A stretch of 64,000 bases of DNA from Acidobacteriota bacterium (GCA_018268915.1 JAFDVQ010000001.1:620001-684000); one strand, 5' to 3'. Positions 35,071-44,566 are shown, numbered from the stretch's first letter. Program-made: numbers and translations. Notes: generated by a model from the sequence alone, not told the origin.

Positions 35071-35988
35071 ATGGCGGATTCGGTGGTTAGTCACGCGGAG
35101 GTGCAGGCAGGACGCGAATCCTATCGCGCCCGCATGTTCTTCTCATTCTTCGCCGTCTACGTGATCTGGGGAACGACATTCCTCGCCATTCGCATCGCCG
35201 TCGAAGAACTTCCGCCGCTCTTTGCTGCCGCATTCCGTTTCTTCACCGCCGGCATTCTGCTCTACGCGTTTATGCGCTTTCGCGGCGAGGCTGCTCCAAC
35301 TCCAAAGCAATGGCGCAACCTCGGCATCGTCGCTCTTTTTCTTTTCGTGGCAGAATACGCCCCGCTCTTCTGGGCCGAGAAGTTCGTACCCTCCGGAGTC
35401 GTCTCCGTCCTCGCCGCCACGATCCCCATCCTGACGCTCCTTGCTGAAGCTGCAATTCTGCGCGAGACAAAACATCTCAAGCCTGGCATCATCATCGCGA
35501 CACTCATCGGCTTCAGCGGTGTTGCCATCCTTCTCCAGCACGGCGCCAACAGCACCTTCGGCCTGGTGCCCTGCATCGCTGTTCTCGCCGGCTCCATCTG
35601 CTGGGCCGTGGGATCGGTCTTTAACCGTTCCATGGATCTTCCGAAATCGCGGCCAGTCACAGCCGGCGCAACCATGATGCTTGGCGGCATCGGACTCTTC
35701 GCGCTCTCCGCCGGATTTGGCGAACTGCACCCTCTGCCGCACTTCTCCACGCGCGCAGTCTGGGCCATGCTTTATCTCATCGTCTTCGGCTCGCTCGTCG
35801 CCTTTACCGCATTCGTCTGGCTCATCGGCCACATGCCGGCATCGCGCGTTTCCAGCTACGCCTATGTAAACCCGATCATCGCTGTCGGCATAGGCTACTT
35901 CTGGGCGGGCGAACCGATCACTCCGCGCATCCTCGCCGGCACCGCGCTAGTCCTGATCAGCGTCTTCCTCATTCTCCGCCAGAAATGA
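35071..35988 (+). CDS. DMT-superfamily (EamA) transporter
   Basis: 305 residues with ten predicted membrane helices and two EamA repeats. The first holds YVIWGTTFLAIRIAVEELPP, the second GSICWAVGSVFNRS and SSYAYVNPIIAVGIGYFWAGEP. Drug/metabolite exporters of this group pump amino acids, metabolites or drugs. The promoter box implies a leader of under 10 nt, so translation may be nearly leaderless, or start at ATG 35134 (MFFSFFAVYV). Confidence 0.93.
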   Translation: MADSVVSHAEVQAGRESYRARMFFSFFAVYVIWGTTFLAIRIAVEELPPLFAAAFRFFTAGILLYAFMRFRGEAAPTPKQWRNLGIVALFLFVAEYAPLFWAEKFVPSGVVSVLAATIPILTLLAEAAILRETKHLKPGIIIATLIGFSGVAILLQHGANSTFGLVPCIAVLAGSICWAVGSVFNRSMDLPKSRPVTAGATMMLGGIGLFALSAGFGELHPLPHFSTRAVWAMLYLIVFGSLVAFTAFVWLIGHMPASRVSSYAYVNPIIAVGIGYFWAGEPITPRILAGTALVLISVFLILRQK

Positions 35989-36026
35989 TCTTCGAGGTCA
36001 CCTGGAGCTCGATTCCGAAACTCTCA

Positions 36027-36730
36027 ATTGTGCGGGTGCCCCAGGTCTCGATTCTGAGACTTGGGTTATGTTCTTTCCCCAGCCGGGTGCCCCCGGTCCC
36101 TCGCACTTGGGGACCGGGGTTCAATTCGCGAATGCCTCTCATCTCACGATGAGAAGACCGAAACCTGGGTGCCCCAGGTCTCGATTCTGAGATGTGGGTT
36201 ATGTTCTTTCCCTAGCCGGGTGCCCCCGGTCCCTCGCACTTGGGGACCGGGGTTCGATTCGCGGGTGCCTCTCATCTCACGATGAGAAGACCGAAACATG
36301 GGCGCCCCACATCTCGCTTCTGAGATGTGGGTTATGTTCTTTCCCCAGCCGGGTGCCCCGGTCCCTCGCACTTGGGGACCGGGGTTCGATTCGCGACTGC
36401 CTCTCATCTCACGATGAGAAGACCGAAACATGGGCGCCCCCACATCTCGCTTCTGAGATGTGGTTATGTTCTTTTCCACAGCCGGGTGCCCCCGGTCCCT
36501 CGCACTTGGGGACCGGGGTTCAATTCGCGACTGCCTCTCATCTCACGATGAGAAGACCGAAACATGGGTGCCCCACATCGCTTCTGAGATGTGGGTTATG
36601 TTCTTTTCCCCAGCCGGGTGCCCCCGGTCCCTCGCACTTGGGGACCGGGGTTCGATTCGCGGGTGCCTCTCATCTCACAATGAGAAGATCGAAACATGGG
36701 TGCCCCAGGTCTCGATTCTGAGACCTGGGA
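36027..36730. repeat. Five-copy tandem repeat, unit about 132 bp, with three hairpins per unit
   Basis: Units begin at ATGTTCTTT near 36069, 36201, 36334, 36466 and 36598 (spacing 132, 133, 132, 132). Each has hairpin B (CCCCGGTCCC/GGGACCGGGG), hairpin C (TCTCATC/GATGAGA) and hairpin A (CCCACATCTC/GAGATGTGGG or CCCAGGTCTC/GAGACCTGGG). Stem A changes on both sides together between copies. The array fills the 759-bp gap 35989-36747. Long frames across it exist because 132 is a multiple of three; they have no protein-like character. Confidence 0.95.
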
Positions 36731-36747
36731 GACGAAGGACCAAGATC

Positions 36748-39201
36748 TCACTCCACCCTCAGAGCCCTCATCGGTTCCACCTTTGAAGCCCGCATCGCCG
36801 GCAAGAGCACCGCAACGAACGCCACTGCACACAACACGGCCGGCACAGCGATGAATGCCGTTGGATCCCATGTTTTGACGCCGAACAGGAAGCTCGCAAT
36901 CAGCCGCGTCAATCCAAACGACGCGGCGACCCCCAGCACCATGCCCGCGAGGGCCAGCTTCATCCCGCTCCACACCACCAGCTTGCGTATCGTCGTGCGA
37001 TCCGCACCCAGCGCCATCCGGATCCCAATCTCTTGCGTCCTCTGCTGAACCGAATACGCCATCAATCCATAGATCCCGATAGCTGCCAGCGTCAGTGCGA
37101 TCGCGCCAAAAATCGACAGTAGCATCATGTTGAATGTCTGCCGAGCCATGGTGTTCGAAACGATTTCGTCCATGGTCTTGACGCGAGCCACTGGGAAGCC
37201 GCCGCTCGCCTGCCGCAGCTGTTCTGAGATTACGTTGGTCAGTTGCCGCGGATCACCGTGGGTTCGCACTGCCCACCGCAGCGGCACGATCTTCGCATTC
37301 AACTCCGTCATTGCATCCAGCACCTGCGTGTCGGGCACGATCATGAGCGGCCCGGTATCCTGGTCCAGCCCGCCATCGTGAGTGTTCCCCACCACGCCGA
37401 CAACTAGCCGCGCCGGCTCTTCAAACGGCGGCCCCATGCCCTTCGCGACCGCGATCTGCTGCCCCACGGGGTTTTCGTTTGGAAAGAACTGCTTTGCAAA
37501 CGCCTCATTAATGATCAGCACCAGTGGCGACGACGCTGTGTCTGATACGTTGAATTCCCGCCCGCGCTTTATCGGAATCTTGAATGTCTTGTAGTAGTCC
37601 GCGGAGGCGTGCATCCAACCCGCGCCCTGCTGTCCCTTTGAGGGATCCACCGGCCTTCCAATGATGGAAAACGGCAATCCAAACTGCCCCTGGATCGGCA
37701 GGCAGCAGGTAAATGCCGAGCTCTCAACCCCCGGGATCCGATTCAGCCTCTCTCTCCCATCGCGAGAAAGCTGCGCCACTACCGCTGTCTTGCTGAATTT
37801 GTCGCCATTGAGCGACATCTCCATCGTCAGCACATTGTGTGCGTCGAACCCTGTGTTTACTGCGCGCAGTGCGACAAACGTCCGGATTAGCAGTGCGGCT
37901 CCTACTAGCAACACAAGTGCGAGCGCCACCTCAGTCACAACAAGAATCGCGCGTGTCTTTCCGGTGCGAAAACTCGTTCCTGAGCGATTGCTGCTTTCCT
38001 TCAGCGTCGAATTCAGATCCGTTCGCGAAACGCTGAAAGCGGGGAATAACCCGAACAGGATTCCCGTCGCGCACGATATCAGCAGCGTGAAGCCCAGCAC
38101 CCGCCAGTCCACACCCACAGAGGCCCCATCCTCGCCGATACGCGGCAACCCAGCCGGACTGATCGCCAGCAACCAGCGCACTCCTAGAAATCCGAGTCCT
38201 AACCCCAGTGCCCCGCCTGTTACCGACAGAATCACGCTTTCCGTCAGCAATTGCCGAATCACGCGTGCCCGGCTCGCTCCCATTGCCGCCCGAATCGCAA
38301 ATTCCCGCTTCCGCCCCGTAGCCCGAACCAGCAACAGGTTCGCGACGTTCGCGCAAGCAATCAGCAGCACCAGTCCCACCGCTCCCAGCAGTATGAAGAG
38401 CGATCTCTTCGAGTCCCTCACAATCGAATCGCGCAATGGCTGAACTGCAAATCCCCCCTGCTTATCCGCATCGGGAAACTTCCTCAAGAACTCCGCATGC
38501 GCGAGCTTCATTTGCGCATTTGCCTGTGCTAACGTCACGCCCGGCTTCAGCATCGCCGCGCCCATGAAGAAATGGCCCTGGTTTATGCTGTTCGCCTCAA
38601 ACTGAAACGGGATATAAATTTCGGCCTCTGGGTCAGATCTGAAGTCGCGCCCCAGCACGCCGACGATCGTGTATGGCTCGCCTGCTAAGGAAAGCGCTTG
38701 TCCAACTACTTTTGGGTTCCCGCCAAATCTCCGCTGCCACAGCCCGTAGCTCAACACCACCACGTGCCCGCCGTTCTGCGAGTCTTCCTGCTTCGTAAAC
38801 GTCCGCCCCAGCGCAACCGGCGCCCCAAACACGCGGAAATACCCCTCCGTCACATGAATCCCATGAATCAGTTCCGGCCGGTCGCCAGTGATGTTGAATC
38901 CCGGCCCCGCGAAGTCGTACGCCGCCACATCCTTGAAGACCGATGTCTGTTGCTGCCAAACCTGGAACTTCGGAATCGACGCTCCCGGCCCTTGCCCACC
39001 CGGCGACGTCAGCAGAATCTGCATGATCCGGTCCGAATCCGGGTACCCCAGAGGCTTCAGCAGCACCGCGTTCACCACCGTGAAGATCGCCGTATTTGCG
39101 CCGATCCCCAGCGCCAGAGCCGCCACCGCTGCAAATGTGAATCCCGGGCTCTTAATAAACAGGTGCAGCGCGTGCTTGATGTCACTCCACAGATCGGTCA
39201 T
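36748..39201 (-). CDS. ADOP-type ABC transporter permease (MacB/FtsX fold)
   Basis: 817 residues, the acidobacterial duplicated orphan permease type. Two halves, each with a FtsX-like permease domain of four helices: start FAAVAALALGIGANTAIFTV, then a MacB-like periplasmic domain (about 55-270), three helices (to about 430), a second periplasmic domain and the C-terminal QEIGIRMALGADRTTIRKLV. The orphan naming reflects absence of an ATPase nearby, as here. Probably part of MacB-like export or lipoprotein/toxin resistance. No PadR regulator is adjacent, which often accompanies ADOP genes. Confidence 0.95.
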   Translation of the reverse strand: MTDLWSDIKHALHLFIKSPGFTFAAVAALALGIGANTAIFTVVNAVLLKPLGYPDSDRIMQILLTSPGGQGPGASIPKFQVWQQQTSVFKDVAAYDFAGPGFNITGDRPELIHGIHVTEGYFRVFGAPVALGRTFTKQEDSQNGGHVVVLSYGLWQRRFGGNPKVVGQALSLAGEPYTIVGVLGRDFRSDPEAEIYIPFQFEANSINQGHFFMGAAMLKPGVTLAQANAQMKLAHAEFLRKFPDADKQGGFAVQPLRDSIVRDSKRSLFILLGAVGLVLLIACANVANLLLVRATGRKREFAIRAAMGASRARVIRQLLTESVILSVTGGALGLGLGFLGVRWLLAISPAGLPRIGEDGASVGVDWRVLGFTLLISCATGILFGLFPAFSVSRTDLNSTLKESSNRSGTSFRTGKTRAILVVTEVALALVLLVGAALLIRTFVALRAVNTGFDAHNVLTMEMSLNGDKFSKTAVVAQLSRDGRERLNRIPGVESSAFTCCLPIQGQFGLPFSIIGRPVDPSKGQQGAGWMHASADYYKTFKIPIKRGREFNVSDTASSPLVLIINEAFAKQFFPNENPVGQQIAVAKGMGPPFEEPARLVVGVVGNTHDGGLDQDTGPLMIVPDTQVLDAMTELNAKIVPLRWAVRTHGDPRQLTNVISEQLRQASGGFPVARVKTMDEIVSNTMARQTFNMMLLSIFGAIALTLAAIGIYGLMAYSVQQRTQEIGIRMALGADRTTIRKLVVWSGMKLALAGMVLGVAASFGLTRLIASFLFGVKTWDPTAFIAVPAVLCAVAFVAVLLPAMRASKVEPMRALRVE

Positions 39202-39311
39202 GCAGGAACTCCCTTTGCGAATGCCGTGCGTTCAAGTTTTCAGGGGGAAGTGTGAGCCGCACTAAGTAGACGGGCCACTATACAACTTGGTTAACACCCA
39301 ACTTCCAATTT

Positions 39312-40508
39312 GTGACGGACTTCCCGCCCCTCGATGCCGTATTCTTCCTACGAATTCGAAAGGACCCAGGTTCCGTGCTCATCTTCGCCGCCATCCTCGC
39401 CATCTTTGTCTACGGAATGATCGCCGCCATGCTCGGCACCATCCTCCCCGAGCTCTCTGAGCGCTTCAAGCTGACGCCCACGCAGAACGGCACCATCGCG
39501 ACCGTGCAGGCTCTCGGCCTCATCATCGCCTCGCTCAGCGTCGGCCCGTTGCTAGACACGCAAGGTGACAAGGTAGGGCTCATCCTCGGACTCGCCTCCA
39601 TCGCCGCGGCGCTCTTCCTGCTTCCCCGAGCCAAAGGGTACGGCAACATCCTCCTGCTGATGTTCCTGCTGGGAATGGGCGGCGGCATCGTCGTGACTGG
39701 GGCCAATGCGCTCGCCAGCGGTGTCAGCGGATCGCAGAGCGCCGTCGTCCTCAATCTCGTCAATCTCTTCTTCGGGCTCGGCGGCCTGGCCACGCCCTTT
39801 ATCGCCGCCAACATCTTCAAGAAGAACTGGGTCCGTCTCTGCTACACCGTCGCGGGACTGACCGTCGTTGCACTTGCCGTTCAGGCTGTCGCAAAAATGC
39901 CCGCTCCCACCGGCAACGCGCAGTTCCTGCTCGCCAATGTTGGCCCCATCCTCGGCAAGCCCGTCATCTTCATGCTCGGCCTGTTCCTCTTCCTCTACAT
40001 CACCTGCGAAGTCGGCGTCTGGAACTGGCTGCCGCGCCACCTCATAGCGCAGGGAATCCCCGAGTCACGCGCCCTCAACATCCTCTCTCTCGGATTCGCC
40101 CTCGGCCTCCTCATCGGCCGAGTAGCAGTCTCTCCAGTTCTCGCCCACATACCCGCTATCGAAGTCACCCTCGGTGCCTCCATCGCCATGGCCGTCACCA
40201 CATTCCTCATGCTCCAGACCACCAAGCCCGGACTCGCCTTCGCGATGGTCTTCATCGCCGGCGTCTCCATGGCACCCGTCTTCCCCACCACTCTCGCCAT
40301 CACCGGACAAGCCTTCCCGCAGATGACCGGAACCGCCCTCGGCTTCGTCATCACCTGCGGATGGGTCGGACTCGCCGTCAGCTCGCGCATCATCGGCTCA
40401 ATCGCCGGCTCTGATCCTCGGCGCCTCAAGAAGGCGCTTCTCATCTTCCCGGTTTCTGCAGTTTTGATGATCGTGCTGAACGTGGCAATCTGGTCCATAA
40501 TCCGATGA
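39312..40508 (+). CDS. MFS transporter
   Basis: 398 residues with about twelve helices. Typical MFS two-bundle layout; motif A-like GPLLDTQGDKVG between helices 2 and 3. Resembles FucP/nitrate-like sugar symporters of acidobacteria only loosely; the substrate is not predictable. Start GTG 39312 lacks a ribosome-binding site; GTG 39375 has CAGG upstream and removes 21 residues. Upstream 110 bp separates it from the divergent ADOP gene; downstream lies a hairpin and the sugar porter. Confidence 0.88.
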   Translation: MTDFPPLDAVFFLRIRKDPGSVLIFAAILAIFVYGMIAAMLGTILPELSERFKLTPTQNGTIATVQALGLIIASLSVGPLLDTQGDKVGLILGLASIAAALFLLPRAKGYGNILLLMFLLGMGGGIVVTGANALASGVSGSQSAVVLNLVNLFFGLGGLATPFIAANIFKKNWVRLCYTVAGLTVVALAVQAVAKMPAPTGNAQFLLANVGPILGKPVIFMLGLFLFLYITCEVGVWNWLPRHLIAQGIPESRALNILSLGFALGLLIGRVAVSPVLAHIPAIEVTLGASIAMAVTTFLMLQTTKPGLAFAMVFIAGVSMAPVFPTTLAITGQAFPQMTGTALGFVITCGWVGLAVSSRIIGSIAGSDPRRLKKALLIFPVSAVLMIVLNVAIWSIIR

Positions 40509-40532
40509 ACCAAACAATTGCTTTGTAATAAA

Positions 40533-40552
40533 GGCACGACTTGAGTCGTGCC
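40533..40552. terminator. Hairpin between the two MFS genes
   Basis: GGCACGAC (40533-40540) and GTCGTGCC (40545-40552) pair perfectly over TTGA. No long T-run. A similar GGCACGGA/TCCGTGCC stem occurs at 46856-46875. Confidence 0.6.
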
Positions 40553-40607
40553 GTAGATTGCCAGAAAAAAGATCCGGGGCGTTAGCCCCCGCGAGAGACC
40601 AAGGCCA

Positions 40608-42407
40608 ATGACCGCCACCACATTGCCCGGCTACACCGACCAAACCCGCCGCCGCTACAACCTCACCCTCCAGGTGGTCGCCGGACTCGGCGGCCTCCTC
40701 TATGGAATCGACGTGGGCATCATTGGCGGCGCGCTTCCCTATCTCGAAGCGACTTCCAAGCTTGACCCCTCGCAGCTCTCTATCATCGTCGCCGCCGTGC
40801 TTCTCGGCTCCGTCTTCTCCACTCTCTTCGCCGGCCTGCTCGCTGACTGGATGGGGCGCAAGCCGCTCATGATCCTTAGTGGCGCAGCCTTCATTCTCAG
40901 CATCCCAGTTATCGCGCTCTCCCAGGGCTACTCCTCGCTCTTCTTCGGACGCCTCCTTCAAGGCATGAGCGGAGGCCTCATCGGCATCGTGGTCCCGCTC
41001 TATCTCGCCGAGTGCCTCTCCGCCTCCTCGCGCGGAAAGGGAACTGGCGTCTTCCAGTGGATGCTCACCTTCGGCATCGTTGTCGCCGCACTCATTGGAA
41101 TTTTCTTCAGCTATCGCGTGGAAGCCGTCGCGCATCTCGCCGATGCCCAGGCGCTTTTCAACTTTAAAGATCACGCATGGCGCAGCATCTTCTGGATGTC
41201 CATGCCGCCCGGCATCCTGTTCGTCCTCGGCGCCTTCATGGTCTCCGAGTCTCCCCGCCTGCTCTATCGTCGTGGCCAGCTTGAAAAAGCCCGTGCCGCG
41301 CTCCTCCGTTCCCGCTCTCCCGAACAGGCAACCATCGAGTTGCGCGAAATGGAAGTCTCCTCAAAGCCCGCCGGCGAAAAGGCCAGCGACTCGCTCCTTC
41401 GCCGCAAATACGTCATCCCCTTCCTGCTTGCCTGCATCATCCTCGCCTGCAACACCGCCACCGGCATCAACTCCATCATCGGATTCAACACCAACATCCT
41501 CATCCAGAGCGGCCTCTCTGACCTGCAGTCGCACTGGGGTTACGTCATTCTCACGGCCTGCAATTTCTGCTTCACCGCCATCGGCATGACCCTCGTCGAT
41601 CGCAAGGGACGCAAGTTCCTCTTCATCCTCGGCACCAGCGGGATCATTCTTGCGATGATCATCGTCGCCGCACTCTTCCGTCAGACCGAGAAACAAAGCA
41701 TCGACTGCCGCGACCAGATCCAGGCCCTGGTCGGATCAGATTCAAACGCGCAGCAACTTACCTATCAGTTCAGTAAGAGCGCCGCCGAACGCCTCATCAC
41801 TACCAGCGGAGCGTCCTCCGCCGGCATCGATCCCGCCCGCGCCTCCTTCGCCATCATCTACTCCTATGGCGATTTCACCGGGACCACCAGCTATGCCCGC
41901 TCCGACGATCCCGCCACTCCGCCGCTCGTCGTGACTCGCGCCGCGGCAGTGCCCGCCAATAAGGTCCAGGCGCTCTTTCAAAATCCTTTCGGAAACTACG
42001 CAGCCGCAGGCAGCGCCCCACTCAGGATCGACAAGGCGGTGCTCTCGGCCGTGCCGCAGCAGAGCCACGGCTGGCTCGTCGCCATCTTCATCTACATGTT
42101 CATTGCGTTCTACGCCACCGGCCCCGGCGTATGCGTGTGGCTCGCGCTCTCAGAGCTGATGCCCACGCGCATCCGCTCCAACGGCATGAGCATCGCCCTC
42201 GTCATAAATCAGCTCGTCTCGGCGATTCTCCAAGCCATCTTCCTGCCTTTCGTCGCGAAACATAACTACTCGTCGATGTTCTTCCTCTTCGCCAGCTTCA
42301 CCGTCGTCTACTTCCTGACAACCGCCTTCCTCCTCCCCGAAACCAAAGGCAAAACACTAGAGGAGATCGAAGCCTTCTTCGAAAAACCCGCGACGCGCAA
42401 TTCATGA
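40608..42407 (+). CDS. Sugar-porter MFS transporter with a large late insertion
   Basis: 599 residues. Sugar porter signatures: YGIDVGIIGGALPY, ADWMGRKPL, FGRLLQGMSGGLIGIVVPLY, NTATGINSIIGFN, VDRKGRKFLF and PETKGKTLEEIE near the end. Proton-coupled uptake of a hexose or pentose (XylE/GalP type). It is about 100-130 residues longer than usual because of a hydrophilic insertion (about residues 358-488) between helices 9 and 10. Shares direction with the MFS gene upstream. Confidence 0.92.
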   Translation: MTATTLPGYTDQTRRRYNLTLQVVAGLGGLLYGIDVGIIGGALPYLEATSKLDPSQLSIIVAAVLLGSVFSTLFAGLLADWMGRKPLMILSGAAFILSIPVIALSQGYSSLFFGRLLQGMSGGLIGIVVPLYLAECLSASSRGKGTGVFQWMLTFGIVVAALIGIFFSYRVEAVAHLADAQALFNFKDHAWRSIFWMSMPPGILFVLGAFMVSESPRLLYRRGQLEKARAALLRSRSPEQATIELREMEVSSKPAGEKASDSLLRRKYVIPFLLACIILACNTATGINSIIGFNTNILIQSGLSDLQSHWGYVILTACNFCFTAIGMTLVDRKGRKFLFILGTSGIILAMIIVAALFRQTEKQSIDCRDQIQALVGSDSNAQQLTYQFSKSAAERLITTSGASSAGIDPARASFAIIYSYGDFTGTTSYARSDDPATPPLVVTRAAAVPANKVQALFQNPFGNYAAAGSAPLRIDKAVLSAVPQQSHGWLVAIFIYMFIAFYATGPGVCVWLALSELMPTRIRSNGMSIALVINQLVSAILQAIFLPFVAKHNYSSMFFLFASFTVVYFLTTAFLLPETKGKTLEEIEAFFEKPATRNS

Positions 42408-42826
42408 ATGCTAAAAATGTGGGTGCCCCATCCAAGCTCTGCTTGGGTGGGAAACAAAGACCTACCAGCTGGGTGCCCCCGAGCTTGCCCTGAGCTTGTC
42501 GAAGGGTCCCTCGCATCTGGAGACCAGCGAGAGATTCGTTTCCCGTCACGCTGTCATTCTGAGCGCACGGGGCCCCAAGCGCTTTCTTCAGCTTGGGGGT
42601 GGTGAGCGAAGAATCTGCTTTTGATTTTGTGCGCGCTTTAGCTTCACGGCGGAGGTTCAGTTTCCCAATGCTTACCCTTGAGCCCAGATCGTGCGGCTTG
42701 TAGACGAATCATTTTCGGGATTCGTCGAGCTTTAGTTTCTTGACGCTGAGGGCAAGGTACATCAGATCAACATCGCAGGCCTATCCGAATTTGTCGTAAA
42801 CGAATCAGACCACGTGGGAATCTGTC
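42408..42826. repeat. Intergenic repeat island, no gene
   Basis: This 419-bp gap holds several dispersed elements: a GGGTGCCCCA hairpin (CCCATCCAAGC/GCTTGGGTGGG, 42427-42451), GAGCTTGCCCTGAGCTTGTC then GAAGGG (about 42480-42507), and GTCATTCTGAGCGC ... GCGAAGAATC (about 42550-42614). The second and third are sequence types repeated in many bacterial genomes. The rest, from about 42620, shows nothing clear. Confidence 0.75.
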
Positions 42827-43273
42827 CTAGTTCACAGTTTCTTTCACGCCTGCTACAAATCCCTGATATGTACTCCATTCGGGATCATACGCGGTGTGAA
42901 TCTCTATCGGTAACTCCGGCAGTTCCGCAATTGCAAAATCAACGCGTGCTCCAAACTCAGCTTCGGATCGAGCATAGTATGTCCACTGTCGCAGCTCCTC
43001 ACCGGTGGACACCAGCGCAAGCGTAGCACAACCTTCTTGATCGAGAGCCACTTCGAGCGCGTCTTCGAACCTGTCCATACGCTCGCGATCTTCCACGATC
43101 GGCAGACCGCTATCAGACGTATATGTCCATAGGATGTCGATCCGAATCGGCTGTGAAGCTCGGTTGAATTCAGATCTCAGCAGTTTCGCGTAGCGGAAGA
43201 TGATTCGCCTATCGTTTTTCTTGTTCGTTGATATTGCGGTTGCCCACTCCAGTACGTCTGAGCCCACTGCCAT
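42827..43273 (-). CDS. DUF695 family protein
   Basis: 148 residues, cytosolic. RIDILWTYTSDSGLPI, ERMDRFEDALEVAL, RQWTYYARSEAEFGARVDFA and IHTAYDPEWSTYQGF match the DUF695 pattern of a Trp/Tyr-rich domain ending with a PWxxY-like element. The domain has no proven function. It follows a repeat island and is divergent from the GNAT gene. Confidence 0.7.
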   Translation of the reverse strand: MAVGSDVLEWATAISTNKKNDRRIIFRYAKLLRSEFNRASQPIRIDILWTYTSDSGLPIVEDRERMDRFEDALEVALDQEGCATLALVSTGEELRQWTYYARSEAEFGARVDFAIAELPELPIEIHTAYDPEWSTYQGFVAGVKETVN

Positions 43274-43398
43274 TTCCTAAACACCCCGTTCCTGCAACCG
43301 GATAATTCAACCCAGCAACTCGCAGCCACCGCGAACAAACATTTGTGATTCTATATTTCAAGAAGCGCATCTCATATCCAAACGACTCAAGGCACATC

Positions 43399-43965
43399 TT
43401 GCTCGGCACCTATCCCCAGATCCTCCGCGCCACCCCCGCTGACGCACCGGCGCTCTCCGAGCTGTCAGCAGTCGTCTTCCCTCTGGGCTGCCCCGCGAAC
43501 ACCCCGCCGCAGGATCTGGCCGACTACATCAGCCGCGAACACACGCCGGCACGCTACCTCGCCATGCTCCAGGACGATCGTTTTGCGATCCTGATCGCCA
43601 AAGTTGCCGACAACCTCGCTGGCCTCGCTCTTCTTGCCCAGGCCCCATCTCCCGCCGCAATGCAATCTTCCTCAGCGCTAGAATTGCGAAGATTCTACAT
43701 TGACTCCTCATACCATGGCCGCGGCGTAGCCAACGTCTTGATGGAAGCAGTTCTCGCTCTCGCTGCAGAACGAGGCGAGCCCTCTCTCTGGCTCAGCGCC
43801 TTCTCCGGCAATGGACGCGCTATTGCTTTTTACAAGCGCTGGGGTTTCCGCATCGCCGGCGAGCACGACTTCATCGTCGGCACCGACCGCCAGCGCGACT
43901 ACCTCATGCTGCATGAAACATCCGCTAACTCCGGCAATACCAGCAACGCAAAGGAAGGCTCCTGA
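43399..43965 (+). CDS. GNAT-family N-acetyltransferase
   Basis: About 188 residues. LRRFYIDSSYHGRGVANVLMEA is the acetyl-CoA site (motif A, R/Q-x-x-G-x-G/A variant HGRGVA), with LWLSAFSGNGRAIAFYKRWGF as motif B. Substrate unknown. TTG 43399 has CAAGG 6 nt before; GTG 43345 gives 18 more residues but no ribosome-binding site. The stop overlaps the next ATG by one base (TGATG), so the two are coupled. Confidence 0.85.
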   Translation: MLGTYPQILRATPADAPALSELSAVVFPLGCPANTPPQDLADYISREHTPARYLAMLQDDRFAILIAKVADNLAGLALLAQAPSPAAMQSSSALELRRFYIDSSYHGRGVANVLMEAVLALAAERGEPSLWLSAFSGNGRAIAFYKRWGFRIAGEHDFIVGTDRQRDYLMLHETSANSGNTSNAKEGS

Positions 43966-44393
43966 TGGAAACGAACAGCATGGCGATCCTGCCCCTCCTC
44001 ATGATTGTCGGTGGTGGCGTTCTGTATCACGTCGCGCAGAAAGCCACCCCCGCCGCAGTCGATCCTTTTCTGGCGCTGTGTATCTCTTTCGGTCTCGCCT
44101 CGCTCGTCTGCCTCGCGATCTTCCTGGCCCGCCAGGGCCTCTCCACTGCGCAACTTCATCGAGTCAGCTGGACCTCGATCGCGCTGGCATGCTCTCTTGT
44201 GGCTATCGAATCCGGATATCTCATCGGCTATCGCGCCGGTCTCAAACTGAACATCACATCATTCATCTGCAACAACCTCATCGCTCTGGTCCTGCTGGGC
44301 ATCGGCACTATCCTCTACCGCGAAGCCTTCACCTTTCGCACCGGTTCCGGCATGGTGATATGCGCCGCTGGCCTTCTTCTCCTGTTGCGATAA
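43965..44393 (+). CDS. Small EamA-like membrane protein
   Basis: 142 residues with four or five membrane helices and a half-size DMT layout: PLLMIVGGGVLYHVAQKATP, then IESGYLIGYRAG and FICNNLIALVLLGIGTILYRE. About half the size of a full EamA carrier, so it probably dimerises. Translated with the GNAT gene through a one-base overlap. Confidence 0.8.
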   Translation: METNSMAILPLLMIVGGGVLYHVAQKATPAAVDPFLALCISFGLASLVCLAIFLARQGLSTAQLHRVSWTSIALACSLVAIESGYLIGYRAGLKLNITSFICNNLIALVLLGIGTILYREAFTFRTGSGMVICAAGLLLLLR

Positions 44394-44434
44394 GTGTTTT
44401 TCTTTACATGCCTTAAAAATGTTTTCTTTACTGC

Positions 44435-44449
44435 GTGATCTAAATCACA
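44435..44449 (+). promoter_or_regulatory. CRP/FNR-type palindrome
   Basis: GTGATCTAAATCACA is a 5-4-5 palindrome (GTGAT-N4-ATCAC) of CRP/FNR-superfamily type, 118 bp before the DUF4870-like gene. A near-identical box lies at 49735-49749. Confidence 0.55.
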
Positions 44450-44566
44450 CATAACTATGTAGTTGTATGCGCCTTACACCCTCAGGCAATGGGAACGAAA
44501 GAACATCGGCGATATCGTCGGAGATGTCACTGACTTTTCCATTCGTTCCGTAATACCGAGGGGCCA

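Noticed and set aside
35143..35832. 229-residue minus-strand frame opposite the DMT transporter
   Set aside because: Highly charged antisense translation of a membrane protein gene; no start signal.
36100..36700. T-loop-like GGTTCGATTC in each repeat unit, suggesting tRNA-like elements
   Set aside because: The flanking bases cannot form a five-pair T-stem, and no acceptor, D or anticodon arm is present.
36194..36721. Long open frames across the 132-bp array, on both strands
   Set aside because: The unit is a multiple of three, so open frames repeat by default. Translations are low-complexity, with no start signal, and the DNA signal is paired hairpins.
36027..36730. CRISPR array
   Set aside because: Repeats are 132 bp, contiguous and without unique spacers; no cas genes nearby.
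40398..41174. 258-residue minus-strand frame across the MFS genes
   Set aside because: Spans the hairpin and the start of the sugar porter on the other strand; typical antisense shadow.
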